Shown here: piece after piece, positions 9,902-19,281 of the stretch | How positions within the stretch are numbered: position 1 is the first letter of the stretch | How the letters are laid out: every line of letters begins with the position of its first letter | NCBI GenBank assembly: GCA_943704495.1 | Contig: CALSCR010004291.1 | Location: forward strand, 1-41,641 | DNA length: 41,641 bases | Reading direction: 5' to 3' | Source: Pigoraptor chileana | Taxonomy: Eukaryota > Opisthokonta > Filasterea | Made by a program: the position numbers and the translations under genes | The notes under the pieces: model-generated | Told to the model about the DNA's origin: nothing | What the model saw: the letters and a program-made list of their open reading frames with translations, nothing else | Database searches by the model: none

Positions 9902-10001
9902 GACATACCTCAAGTCGTCGCTATTAAATAGCGCTGTCGTTTTCTACCGCGGAGAAGTATTGCCGTTTTTTTGTGACTTTTGCCTTGAGTATCCGCGAGC
10001 G

Positions 10002-10262
10002 CTACTGCTCGATTGTTCTCACAAGAAGTTGCTCTGCAACAACATCGCGATAAGCCTGAGGCAGCGGCTTGCGCGACAGCCACAAGATCTGCGATTGTGG
10101 CAACCTGAACTGCGGCCCATTCAGACATAAGAGCGTGTATCCGCTCCGTTCATATAATTCTTCAACGAAAACTAAGGGACGCGGATAAAACGAGATTGAC
10201 GGAGGAGACTTTTTGTACCGTGCTGTTTTTAACACTGCCCGATACGTGTCAATACAGTTCAC
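10002..10262 (-). CDS. Hypothetical protein fragment, 86 residues
   Basis: The frame opens just after a stop, and the first usable start is GTG 10262. The sequence (SPPSISFYPRPLVFVEELYE, RSGYTLLCLNGPQF) looks protein-like; the tail after residue 60 is less convincing. It may be a fragment of a larger gene. No family recognised. Confidence 0.35.
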   Translation of the reverse strand: MNCIDTYRAVLKTARYKKSPPSISFYPRPLVFVEELYERSGYTLLCLNGPQFRLPQSQILWLSRKPLPQAYRDVVAEQLLVRTIEQ

Positions 10263-10410
10263 GCGCTTTTTTCAGTGTTCGTGTACGGGCAGATTAGTTG
10301 GCAGGCTCCAATCAAGAGATCGACAGCCTAAATTTAGATCGTTCCCGGCCTTGTGGCCACGGCACTAATCGAAATCCAAAAACAAGCAACGTTGAACTTT
10401 ATTTTGACTC

Positions 10411-10725
10411 CTAACGGACTTGCCCGCAAATCTCGTTTTGTTCGCGCTCCTTCAGTTTTTGTTTGAGGATTAGTTGAACGTTCTCGAAGGGCGACGCCGT
10501 GAACACCGCGGTGAGCGGCGATCGCAAGGAAGAGTGTCCATCCCCTCGCGCGTATATGTTGTTGACGCTACGTTGGAATCTCGCGAGCTGCCGGAGTTTT
10601 TCTTCTTGTCTCATTTCGTCCCGCGCCTCCTCGTTCACTGTGTACGCTTTGGGTGCTTTCTGGAGGACAAAATTCTCCAGGTGGGCCAATTGATTGCGAG
10701 TCACTGCCTGACGCTCTGTGATCAT
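10411..10725 (-). CDS. Hypothetical helical protein, 104 residues
   Basis: ATG at 10725. The protein is strongly charged and helical (NQLAHLENFVLQKAPKAY, NEEARDEMRQEEKLRQLARF), consistent with a short coiled coil. A degenerate copy of the dispersed hairpin element (10504-10525) lies inside the C-terminal third, so the original end may have been altered. Function unknown. Confidence 0.45.
   Translation of the reverse strand: MITERQAVTRNQLAHLENFVLQKAPKAYTVNEEARDEMRQEEKLRQLARFQRSVNNIYARGDGHSSLRSPLTAVFTASPFENVQLILKQKLKEREQNEICGQVR
10504..10525 (-). repeat. Dispersed hairpin element, copy 2 (degenerate)
   Basis: CACCGCGGTGAGCGGCGATC matches the family core but lacks the second stem arm. Confidence 0.4.
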
Positions 10726-11129
10726 GGTATGGTCCTTAGCCCCCCGTGTTGGGATAACGACATGGGGTTTAGAGACTCGGGTTTGTTGGAATACCGTGGT
10801 GAGACTGGAACAGACTCATTGTGGCGTTGTGTGGTCTGTGTCTACTATGGGATTGGGTTGGATTGGGTTGTTGCATTTGTTTTCGTCTATGTGGTTTGTC
10901 TATGTCATGTTGAAGTGGTAGCGATAAACTGAGGGGCGTAAATTGTTCTGAGAGAGGCGCATCAGGCTGAGGAAAACGCACATTATAACTGAGTTTGTGG
11001 GCAATCTGTACAAATGCAAAACAAGAACGCGCCAGTGTGCAACAAATTAACGACTACTAGCCAGGGGAAATTCGGCTTTTGCGTGAGGTTGTGCATTGTC
11101 GGAGGAGCTTAATCAGAGGGATCGAACTG
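10726..11129 (+). other. No recognisable gene
   Basis: Contains a short GGATTGGGTTGGATTGGGTT duplication near 10850. Frames of 60-70 codons on both strands have biased composition and no domain. Confidence 0.4.
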
Positions 11130-11710
11130 TTTGAGGGCACCACAATAAACAGTGTCCAAGGCGCTGTCGTAGAGAAACGTTTATTTCCCATGCAGCGTGA
11201 TCCCAATTCCCAGTCTCTCGCTTTACAACCGTTGTTGGGCAGCATGATCCACAGGCACAGACTCATTTGCACATAGGCAGACTTCGTTTCTTGCCGCTTG
11301 TGCGCAATCCCCAGACTCGTTTCTCGCTTTCAAAAAGGTTTCGTGTGATCCCCAGGCCCAGTCTCTCGCTTTCAGACCGTTGTTGGGCACGGGCAGAATA
11401 ATCCCCCGGACTCCGTTTCTTCGCTTTCAACCCCGTTTTTGCCCGGGTATTGTGCCCTAACCCAGACTTTCGTCCTCAAAACAATTTCGCGCAAGGGCAC
11501 CCTAATCACGCATAGCTGGAATCTCGTCCTCAAAAACGTTTTTCGCAAGAGCGAACCGATCAAGACAAGCAGAATCTCGCTCTCAAAAGAACCTTTTGCG
11601 CAAGGGAAGACTGATTCAAACGACAGTCTCACGCCCTCAAAAACGTTTCGCGCAAGGGCAGAATGATCAATATAAACAGTCTTTTGAGAACAGTGGCAGA
11701 TTGATCCCCA
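11130..11710 (-). repeat. 54-bp satellite, inverted block (about 10 units)
   Basis: Read on the minus strand the units match subfamily 3 (GAGGGCGTGAGACTGTCGTT, GAATCAGTCT), but with CCCTTGCGC in place of CCCCTCCGC, which is the variant of subfamily 1. It is therefore an intermediate form. Together with 6740-9480 it forms a large imperfect inverted repeat around 9.5-11.1 kb. Confidence 0.8.
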
Positions 11711-12149
11711 GCCGTCTCTCCGTAATGGCTTACCTGTGCATCAATACTACTAGGCAACGGCATCTTGTCACCTCCACCGGCATATGCAACGGTGCTTATA
11801 CACTTGCAATGCACCCTTTTTAAAACCATCGGAAAGATTTCAGATACACACGCATACACACCGCAAAACTTACCTCCCGACATTCGGCGGCTGAAGGGGA
11901 CGGGACATGGCAGACTCCCTCGCCGGGGTTGGCCATGACTCTGCCGAATCACGGCAACACTGATCCGACGTCTTGGTCCACGTGGTTTCTTAGTCAGCCG
12001 TCAAAGTCGCCAAAGCACGCTTTCCCGCGCAGGGCAAAATGGGGCGAAGGGAAATGGTTGGTGAATCCGCCCTCCCTTGATCTCGATCGGAATGGCGATG
12101 GAGTGCAGGGACACAGGACATGCGCTGTGCGTTAGGGCACAAGTCAGTC

Positions 12150-12571
12150 ATATCGTGTGGTGCTGTCTCAGTGCGACAGCATCTGGCCATCCACAACCCA
12201 TCGGATTAGCGGACGGTGTCAGAATGTTTGAGGCAGTGGCAACGGATTCGCTTTTGTGTACGTCGACGCTGTATTATTCAAGTCACTAACTGTTGGGCCC
12301 CATAGTGCCAGCGCAGTCGACATGTTGGCAACAAGAGGGGAGAGTGCCGTGCGAGCGACTGAGGTGGCAATGCAATGGCTCAAGGACGAAATTGTCGAGC
12401 TCAACAGAGGTTAGAGCATGTGACATGCTCGAGCACGGATTCAACCCCGGACGCGCCACACTGCTCGACAACACAGCTACTCGAAACGAGTCGACGTTCA
12501 TTCCCTTTTTGAAAGGACTCGCGTCGTCCACCCTCGAGCTCATCGAGCGTACATTGCGTTATCATCTTTGA
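12150..12571 (+). pseudogene. Remnant of an unknown gene
   Basis: One frame reads FAFVYVDAVLFKSLTVGPHS, then ATRGESAVRATEVAMQWLKD and EIVELNRG before a TAG near 12411. A shifted frame continues with DMLEHGFNPGRATLL and FIPFLKGLASSTLELIERTL to TGA at 12569-12571. The pieces are protein-like and helical. Coding-like sequence may begin earlier (about 11940, including DRNGDGVQG, weakly EF-hand-like), but this is uncertain. Confidence 0.4.
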
Positions 12572-12700
12572 TGCATCCTGTTGGACGGCGGCCACTTCCG
12601 TCGAGATCAACATGTCGTTCACTGGGCATTGGCTCAATCGACAGCTTTCGGCAGTGGTGCAACTTGCTGTCTGGTCAAACGATTTGACCGAATCTTCCGA

Positions 12701-12799
12701 TTATTCTGCCGGCTTCACCACTCGCTGTTGTCGCCAGCATAGAAAAATCACACACATGACAATGGCGAGAACTGCAGCTGCCGTTATGCACCAGTCCAT
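12701..12799 (-). CDS. Very small single-pass membrane protein, 32 residues
   Basis: ATG 12799 to TAA 12701-12703. The sequence is MDWCITAAAVLAIVMCVIFL followed by CWRQQRVVKPAE: one hydrophobic helix of about 17-19 residues and a basic tail, so N-out/C-in topology is expected. The start lies behind a run of A (GGGCAAAAAAATG). Small membrane peptides of this form are common in large DNA viruses. Function unknown. Confidence 0.45.
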   Translation of the reverse strand: MDWCITAAAVLAIVMCVIFLCWRQQRVVKPAE

Positions 12800-12935
12800 T
12801 TTTTTGCCCACCTTATCTTACATGCTGCCAAAAAAATTGATTGCCTGGTTTCTTTGTTGGTTTTTCGCTAACGACAGCGGGATTCATGATACTGCAATTG
12901 GGCTAATACAGACTTTTTGTGTGTTTTAAGTTGTT

Positions 12936-12984
12936 AACTGTTTTAACTTAAAACAGTTGATCACTGATTTGTTGAACACAAATC
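12936..12984 (+). promoter_or_regulatory. Two adjacent perfect hairpins
   Basis: AACTGTTTT-AACTT-AAAACAGTT (9-bp stem) at 12936-12958 is followed seven bases later by GATTTGT-TGAAC-ACAAATC (7-bp stem) at 12966-12984. Both loops are five bases. They could mark transcript 3' ends on either strand or be protein-binding sites. Confidence 0.5.
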
Positions 12985-13335
12985 AACAGTTATTGTTCTG
13001 AAAATATGATACAGCCAGGCTGACTACAAGGCGATGATACTCGTCTGTCGTATTCGTCTATCTGTGACAACAAAGGCAACTGAAGCATCCTTTTCGTGCC
13101 GGGAATCTGTAGGACGAAGCGAGTAGCCAACACCTTCGTTGGTGCTTCGGGCGATGACACGTTCGACGCAATATCCACACATTGTTAATGTACGCAAAGG
13201 GAGATGGCCGGTAAAAGCGATGTATGTTCATTCCCACCCCGTGTCATATATACCCACCAAAGCATGTTGCTTGCAAAAAATCGATAGCTTCGAAAGCCAA
13301 AGGCTATAATTATTTGTAAATCGGTAAACAACCTC

Positions 13336-13366
13336 AAACAACCTCAAACAACCTCACAACTGTACA
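13336..13366 (+). repeat. 10-bp direct repeat, three units
   Basis: Three copies of AACCTCAAAC (the last ending AACCTCACAA) directly upstream of the ATG at 13369. A 5'-leader repeat; TATATA lies further upstream near 13246. Confidence 0.7.
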
Positions 13367-13368
13367 AA

Positions 13369-13527
13369 ATGAACAACGAAGAGCCGACCACCTCACGTCA
13401 GGGGAGGGAAATTGTCATATTGCCACCGGCAGAAATGCGTCCCCCTGATTTGCGTTCCCGTCGTAATGCGGCGTATTATTCACGGGGAGAAACAAGCAAG
13501 GTGCAGCTGGACAGAGCGAGCGTGTGA
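13369..13527 (+). CDS. Small hypothetical protein, 52 residues
   Basis: ATG in the context ACAAAATGAAC and TGA at 13525-13527. The protein (EEPTTSRQGREIVILPPAEM, RPPDLRSRRNAAYYSRGETS) is basic, Pro- and Arg-rich and probably disordered. It overlaps the degenerate 3' end of the minus-strand pseudogene. Function unknown; it is short enough that chance cannot be excluded. Confidence 0.4.
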   Translation: MNNEEPTTSRQGREIVILPPAEMRPPDLRSRRNAAYYSRGETSKVQLDRASV

Positions 13528-14484
13528 CGTCGTCTTTTTGAATGATCTTAGAATCCCAAATAAATGCAACCCGCAAAGTCAGTTCAAGTACCGTCGGGCG
13601 GTGGCGGCACCCCGCGCGCACGGCAACCAGCACGAGTTCCGCCTTGATTCTGTCGAGATTGATTGCACTGAATGAGTCGCCAAGCTGAAGCAGGCCTCCA
13701 AGCTCTCCCGGAAGTGAGGACGTATTGACTGATTCGATCCCCGCAGCAAGGAGGGTCATGCTGTGGCTGACAGCCTGCAGATTCTTAACCACTGGAACCA
13801 AAGCTGCAACATATTCTTCAGTGAACTTGTCCTTGTTTGTAATGGTGATGCAGACGCTCCCAGTCACGTTGTCGGTTATTGCTCGTTCAAGGGCGCTGTG
13901 AGCGGGGCGTTGTTGGGTGAAACACACCCCCCGTCGCAAGCACCGCGTTGCCCGTTGCATTCACGTAGTCAATTCTGCTGGGCTCACCAATATCGGCGGC
14001 GCGCCAACAGCGGACTCTTCAACACTATTTCGGCCCAGTTTTGACCTTCAATGCGCGCAGGAATGGGTAGAGATATATGGAGTTGTACGTCTTATGCAGC
14101 TCGCTTACAGTATTCTCGATCTTCTAGTGGTAGTTTGCAACCGTCGATGGGCTTCCGAGAATCATGTGAAAGATCTCGAGACAATCCTGCAATTGACTCA
14201 GTTGAGAGGAGTTGGTAATCCACGCGACCACATCGTGTTCAATACCTTTCGGGGATTGCTCCCCGGTAGACCAGCATCCTGTGGACATTTGTAACGACGG
14301 CCTGGAGAATGTCCTCGGCCGACTCCAACAAATCCATGGCAGCTGCTTGCGATACCCGGTTGACGATTCCTTCGCTCTTATCTGTTGGAACTTTCATTTT
14401 TTTCCCCCTGCGAGCGTATCCGACGCTCACCACGGGTTCCGAAGCCCCAAAAAAAACGCACGCACTGGCAAGCGTTTGTTGCAT
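13415..14484 (-). pseudogene. Decayed gene of unknown function
   Basis: From ATG 14484 the first frame reads SEGIVNRVSQAAAMDLLESA and EDILQAVVTNVHRM. It then moves to a second frame (KGIEHDVVAWITNSSQLSQL, DCLEIFHMILGSPSTVANYH, in-frame TAG, KIENTVSELHKTYNSIYLYP) and to a third (NVTGSVCITITNKDKFTEEY, PVVKNLQAVSHSMTLLAAGI). All pieces are collinear, so one gene of about 300 residues has lost its frame at least twice. Real coding seems to stop near 13560. No family recognised. Confidence 0.55.
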
Positions 14485-14664
14485 CTTAAAATCTCCTCTT
14501 TGTCCGGGCAGCGACGCATGTGTACGAGAGGTCGTTCCTCAAACAGATCCTGATCTCCGTCCAGTCACATGTCTCGTCGGGCAAGGCTCGCCTCAGTTTG
14601 TGTGACCGCGCCATGCCATGCTGCATTGTTTTGGTCATGCATTACGTCGTATGGGGGCGCAACC

Positions 14665-16245
14665 CTATGTTGCAATCACCATGTACATGTTGCCCGCATC
14701 AGCCTTGGCTTTTGAACCGACGTCCGAGAAGACGGTGGCATGCACGCCGGCGAGCATGTCTGCGCAGCTGTCAAGGACCACCTTGGCGATCTGCTCGTCG
14801 ACGTGGTAGACGTGGTGGCCGAGCTCATAGTTCTCCAGGAAAATTCTCGCGAACTTTTCCACTTCCACAGAGTCCACGTCCAGCCGGTAGAACACTTTAA
14901 CCGGTCCGCCCTTGCCCTCGGCGTGCAGCTGCATTTGTTTGCGCAGGTCGGATGCCTTGCCAATTTTCGCGAGCATCTTGTTGTCGTCGCACCAAAACGC
15001 GTAGACGGACTTGACGGGCCCGGCGGCGCGCGGTGACCCCGGCTCCGTGACTTCCTTCAGGCGGTTTTCGAGCGACAGCAACACGAGATCCCTGTACTTG
15101 CGCAGGAGGTTTTCCATCTCGATGAAATACAGCACGACTTGGTCCGCAAACGAGCCCGTCGCCGTCAGCGCGATCATTTTCGCGTCCTCCAGAGACATCC
15201 TCTCTTCCGCCTCGCCTACCCGCGTGTTCAGCTCGAATTCCGCGATGCGACGGCGAATCACGGACGCGGGCAGCCCGCTCCACTCGGCAAGCAGGCCGAC
15301 CGAAACCGGGTACAGGTGGCTCTTGGCCTTGTGCTTTTCCAGCTCCAGGTACTTGTCGATGAACCCCTCGGATTGCGACGAGAATGTGCGCAAGAACGTC
15401 GTGAAGTCCATCTCGGCATCCAGGAGCTGCGCAACGGTGCCGGCACTGTCCCTCTCAACGACGAGGTAGAGGTTGGCAGACGCTGATTTGCACGTGCTGC
15501 CCATTTGCTTGACGGACCGCACGCAAGCCCGAACTCCGTCGCAAGAGTAGATGGCCGCCTTGACCTCGTCCAACGTGACTTGAAACACGTTCTTCGATTT
15601 CTGGACGGCACGCCCGTCGAGAAGCTTCCGCACGCATTTGAGAACCTCGTTCACGTCGCTCACATCGACGGAATACAAGAGCGTTGCCCCCCGGCGCTTG
15701 CCTTGGCCCACGGACAGCTCCTTCTCTTGAATCGCCTTGACGATGGAGCGTCCCCTTTCAAAATCGCCCGTGGAAAACACGACGATCCGCCCCCGTTGCA
15801 ATTTTGGCTTCTTTCCATCGTTCTGGGCTGCGATTTCCCCTTTGAGGGATTCGACGACGTAGTTGCGGTACTTTTCGAGCGTGCTTTCTGCCGCGACGAA
15901 ATACTTTCGCGCGAGTTCCCCCCTCGGTGTTTCGCTCCTGACGCACAGAAATTTGGCGCACGTCGGACTCATCATACACCCGCCGCCGCCCTTGTTCTTG
16001 TCCGGCTGCTTGCGGAACATGCCGGGCGGCAAATGCTTGAGGCGCTTTTTGAGCTCTTGCTCGTCCTCGTTTAACCACTGGGCCACCGTGGACAGCAAAA
16101 TGGGAAAGCAGCGATTCGACGTCTCGTTGGATTCTCCGAGGCGAAAGAATTCCTCCAGAAAGCGGCGTGAAATGTGGCATTCGACCGAAACAAACTCTGC
16201 ATAACTTCTGCGGCGCTCGTTCAGGTATGTCTCAATGGCTTCCAT
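14665..16245 (-). CDS. Duplicated MSV199 / MUG113-type (KilA-N class) protein, 526 residues
   Basis: ATG 16245 to TAG; intact. Residues 15-135 resemble the MSV199 DNA-binding domain, ending in the typical helix ARKYFVAAESTLEKYRNYVV. Residues 152-245 form an alpha/beta module like MUG113/T5orf172 (GIY-YIG superfamily related). The pair is then repeated: MSV199-like 278-395 (FADQVVLYFIEMENLLRKYR) and MUG113-like 412-500 (SVYAFWCDDNKMLAKIGKAS). Such proteins are multi-copy in iridoviruses, ascoviruses, phycodnaviruses and relatives and are thought to bind DNA. The internal duplication is unusual; the halves are well diverged. A hairpin element lies 35 bp upstream of the start. Confidence 0.8.
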   Translation of the reverse strand: MEAIETYLNERRRSYAEFVSVECHISRRFLEEFFRLGESNETSNRCFPILLSTVAQWLNEDEQELKKRLKHLPPGMFRKQPDKNKGGGGCMMSPTCAKFLCVRSETPRGELARKYFVAAESTLEKYRNYVVESLKGEIAAQNDGKKPKLQRGRIVVFSTGDFERGRSIVKAIQEKELSVGQGKRRGATLLYSVDVSDVNEVLKCVRKLLDGRAVQKSKNVFQVTLDEVKAAIYSCDGVRACVRSVKQMGSTCKSASANLYLVVERDSAGTVAQLLDAEMDFTTFLRTFSSQSEGFIDKYLELEKHKAKSHLYPVSVGLLAEWSGLPASVIRRRIAEFELNTRVGEAEERMSLEDAKMIALTATGSFADQVVLYFIEMENLLRKYRDLVLLSLENRLKEVTEPGSPRAAGPVKSVYAFWCDDNKMLAKIGKASDLRKQMQLHAEGKGGPVKVFYRLDVDSVEVEKFARIFLENYELGHHVYHVDEQIAKVVLDSCADMLAGVHATVFSDVGSKAKADAGNMYMVIAT

Positions 16246-16279
16246 TTCCGCGGATGAACACTACGCAAGAAAATAAAAT

Positions 16280-16305
16280 GAGCGTGTCCGCCGCTCGCCA
16301 CGGTG
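16280..16305 (+). repeat. Dispersed hairpin element, copy 3
   Basis: GAGCG-TGTCCGC-CGCTC then GCCACGGTG on the plus strand. Downstream bases (CCCTGCGCTCTCAAACAAAG) resemble those after copy 29918, so the repeat extends at least 30 bp beyond the hairpin. Confidence 0.6.
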
Positions 16306-16479
16306 TCGGTGCCCTGCGCTCTCAAACAAAGCCTGATGACGACCAGATCACAGGTTCTCATGCATAACTATGTGTTGTAGCTGACTATGGGTTGTGGCTG
16401 GTCACTGCCATGATCAGACCCTTTGAGCAATGAACCGTACCATTCGTGAATCGCAGGCTCCCGTCAGTTTCGTTAGCAA

Positions 16480-16960
16480 AAAAATCGGAGTTACTCCAAA
16501 CAAAACAAAACCGTCAAAGGCAGAAAGTCAGTCGTCGGCAGAAAATCGGTTATCTGCAGAAAAAACGGTTGTCAGCAAGCATAAATATAGTCGTTGGCAG
16601 AAAATTCGTCAATGGCAGAACATTCGTCAATGGCAAAAATTTCGTCAACGACAGAAAAACAGTTGACGACAGAAAAACGAATGTCGGCAGAAAATCTTTG
16701 TCTCCAAAAAATCCGTGATTGTCGGCAAAAAATCCGTCGTTGGCAGAAACTCTGTCGTCGGTAAGAAAAGCAGCCATTTGCAAGAAAGCCGTCAACAGCA
16801 AAAAGCAGACGTCGGCCAAACACTCGTTTGTCGGCCAAAAACAGTCAATGACGGAAAATCAGTCGACTGCAGAAAATCGGCCAACGGCAGAAAAACAGCC
16901 AACGGCAGAAAAACAGTCAACGGCAGCAAAACACAACCAACGGCCAAAAAAATAGGATAC
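16480..16960 (+). repeat. 16-18 bp minisatellite, GGCAGAAAA type
   Basis: About 27 irregular units of the form GTCGTTGGCAGAAAATC or GTCAACGGCAGAAAAACA. Frames of 80-90 codons on both strands are by-products. A few similar units occur at 23697-23750. Confidence 0.8.
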
Positions 16961-16991
16961 ATGAGCGCGCTCGATCTTAGCCCCTGCGATC

Positions 16992-17120
16992 CATAAATGG
17001 CACCAGCTCTGTGTGAGCGCATCATCTGTTTGCAATAGTTTAATGTGTCTCAGAGCGGCAGAGCAGATCCATAAATATGGCGCCAGCTCTGTGTGAGCGC
17101 TTCATCTGTTTGCGACAGTT
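16992..17120 (+). repeat. Direct duplication, two ~50-bp copies
   Basis: CCATAAATGGCACCAGCTCT GTGTGAGCGCATCATCTGTTTGC at about 16990 recurs at about 17069 with few changes, about 78 bp apart. The 17121-17518 stretch after it holds related short words (AAACTGT, GCGGCAGA) but no gene I can support. Confidence 0.7.
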
Positions 17121-17518
17121 CAATCTGTTTGAGGCTCCAATCTGTGGGTTGTGAACGTCTGAAAGCCACAAACTGTCTTAGTGCGGCAGACTGTCTGAGA
17201 AATGCAAACTTCAGTTGGGTGCAAACTGCATGCGAGAGCGCACAATGTCGGCGGATGCAATTGTTTGTTAGGAGCAAGGGCAAACTGTGTTGATTAGTGT
17301 GCAGGAGCTCAAACTGTACACGTGTTCGGACGCTTACTTGCGCGTTTTGGCGCCTACTACGACTGGTTCCACATTATGCCCGTGGGTTGATCGAAATTAT
17401 TAGATGACTGCAAGTAAACAACAAAATTTTATGAACAAAAAACGCATAAAAATAAAACCCCTAAGAAACGAAACCCGTGGTGAAACACGAAAACCCGATG
17501 AGACACGAAAACCCGTGA

Positions 17519-17567
17519 TGAGCGGCGCAACGCTCTGTTGTCGCAGTGGCGAGCGGCGGAACGCTCA
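17519..17567 (-). repeat. Dispersed hairpin element, copies 4a and 4b in tandem
   Basis: TGAGCGGCGCAACGCTC (17519-17535) and GAGCGGCGGAACGCTCAG (17551-17568) are two consecutive hairpins with conserved stems and different loops, about 70 bp after the stop of the next minus-strand gene. Confidence 0.6.
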
Positions 17568-17634
17568 GTGGATTAGCAAGCCACCCCGAATGAGCGGTAT
17601 GTCCACGACGTGTCCGGATTGCCGCACATGTCGA

Positions 17635-18019
17635 CTATGCGTCGCATGATGCCCGAATCAGCTCTGGCCCGTCTGGTAGCAGCACCTTGAAGCACCTCTT
17701 GTACTTCAAGTTTTCATCGCAGCGGGGATCGTCGGTGCGCGAAGTGCAAATGCTGCACAGCCTTTTGCACCTTTGCGATTATTGCATTGGGAATGTCATA
17801 TTCGTTCTTGCTCATGGGCCGCACTGCAAAGGCAGGCATGTCCTCGATCGTCAACCCGCTCACTTGTCCGATCGGCTTGTAGGAATCTGCATCCCATTTC
17901 TTTGATGGAAAATCATGCAGATACGCGTTGAACTTGGGCTGCTGCTTGGGACGACTCTGCTTCGCCTTCTTCTCGACGACTCCCCAACCCTCGCTGTCTC
18001 CTCCATTTTCTTTGCTCAT
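17635..18019 (-). CDS. Hypothetical protein with a frameshift
   Basis: ATG 18019 starts a basic, polar N-terminus (KKAKQSRPKQQPKFNAYLHD) and a more ordered middle (SYKPIGQVSGLTIEDMPAFA, KNEYDIPNAIIAKVQKAV). That frame ends at 17714, but another frame continues collinearly with CTSRTDDPRCDENLKYKRCF and KVLLPDGPELIRASCDA to TAG 17635-17637. A one- or two-base change near 17750-17760 therefore splits a protein of about 127 residues. Family unknown. Confidence 0.5.
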
Positions 18020-18078
18020 TTTTGCATCGTGTGCCGAATGCTTACATTTATATTCGGCGTTGGTGATTCCCGCTGTGC

Positions 18079-18485
18079 TTGGGCGTGCTGAAAAGATTCA
18101 TGCGTGGTTTGACTCAGCGGCGGAGAGGATCAAGAACCATCGCTGGGTACTCGATACAATTAAGGTGCCTTGTTCTCGCTGCCCTCATTATAATTCCGCA
18201 ACTCGAGCTGCGTGTGGCGACGCTCCAGGACGAAACGTCGACCCTGCAGTCAATTCATCACCATTGAGGGGATAGCCAACAGCGTCTGGCAAGGTTGTGA
18301 CCCTTCAGGGAAGAGTCGACGAGGTTGACGGCAGGGTCAGTCAGGCTCTCAAGTTGGACCGCATTGAAGACGCCTCTAGTCGACTGGCAGGTATTCTTGC
18401 GGGTTACGACGGAAAGGGACTCACAACCATCACAAACGATCTCTACAATGCAAAGGGTATGTGCAGACTCAACAGTGGCGTCTAA
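18079..18485 (+). pseudogene. Remnant of a membrane-anchored coiled-coil protein
   Basis: A basic stretch and a hydrophobic segment (LRCLVLAALIIIPQLEL) are followed by RVATLQDETSTLQSI. After frame changes near 18265-18297 the sequence continues as heptad-like VTLQGRVDEVDGRVSQALKL and LTTITNDLYNAKG. Together these suggest a short type II membrane protein with an extracytosolic coiled coil, now broken. Family unknown. Confidence 0.4.
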
Positions 18486-18816
18486 ACTTTGTTTTGCCTT
18501 TGCCGAAAAAACAAATGGGATGTTAATTCTCTGGCTTGTGGGGTTCTGCTGGTTTCATGTCTGTTCATTGCTCCTTTCAATCGCAAAATCGCTTCAGGAC
18601 TGGTCAATTGGTACGAGACCGGCCAATCATGAATCGAAACCGATGTTGTAAGCTCAGGGCTATTCTTTTTCTTATGCAATTGCTTCCACAACTTGCTGAA
18701 ACCCCAACCGGCCGCGGGCTTACTTGCAAGTCACGGCGTGGGCCGGGAGCACAGCCTCCTGTCTTCGTGAATGATCAGCGGTCACGACGATTGCCGCGCA
18801 CAAGATTCGCGCAGGG

Positions 18817-19188
18817 ATGATTATGACCACGATACATTGGAGGGACAATGGAAATAGCGTCTGCGAATACGTCGCGTTTTTAGCCGGGTCGCATGAAGCA
18901 TATTTGAGCGGCACAAGCCCGCCTGTAACGCAGACCGTGAACGGGCTATGCACACCAGGGGATAACGTGCCCAGGTGCACGCTAGCCTGGGGACAACAGG
19001 GGACCCAGGCCGGCGATCATGTCCGTGTCAGGCTGTGCCCTTCCATGCTCCGTGAGTGTCATGGAAGTTGGCATGCTTCCGGATTAAAACTGAAATGGTT
19101 TGCTCTTGAGCTGGACTCATTTTGGCGTAAACTTTCGTTCAATTCTGTTGCTTTGCCAACCGAAGTGCAGCATTGGCCCGAAATGTAA
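18817..19188 (+). CDS. Possible protein, 123 residues, next to a transposon end
   Basis: An ATG frame in the context CAGGGATGATTATGACC. The composition is acceptable (HEAYLSGTSPPVTQTVNGLC, LKLKWFALELDSFWRKL) but there is no domain. The stop codon directly abuts a transposon terminal-repeat fragment at 19191, so the 3' end may have been cut off by an insertion. Confidence 0.3.
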   Translation: MIMTTIHWRDNGNSVCEYVAFLAGSHEAYLSGTSPPVTQTVNGLCTPGDNVPRCTLAWGQQGTQAGDHVRVRLCPSMLRECHGSWHASGLKLKWFALELDSFWRKLSFNSVALPTEVQHWPEM

Positions 19189-19190
19189 TA

Positions 19191-19218
19191 CAGTCCTTTC
19201 AATGGCAAAGTGGACAAG
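19191..19218 (+). mobile_element. Solo terminal repeat of the Tc1/mariner element
   Basis: CAGTCCTTTCAATGGCAAAG TGGACAAG follows a TA and matches the 36-bp terminal repeat at 36666-36701 and 37867-37902. The following bases (TTGACAACATGAGAGAAGAA) resemble the region around 36742-36761 of the full element, so an internally deleted copy is likely. No second end is visible. Confidence 0.7.
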
Positions 19219-19281
19219 AACGTTGGATTGACAACATGAGAGAAGAACTAGTAGGAATAAACGCTTTACTAAAAACGCCAC

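Noticed and set aside
14740-16204. Plus-strand ORFs of 98-189 residues opposite the MSV199/MUG113 gene
   Set aside because: They mirror the coding strand of a strong gene and have no own motifs.
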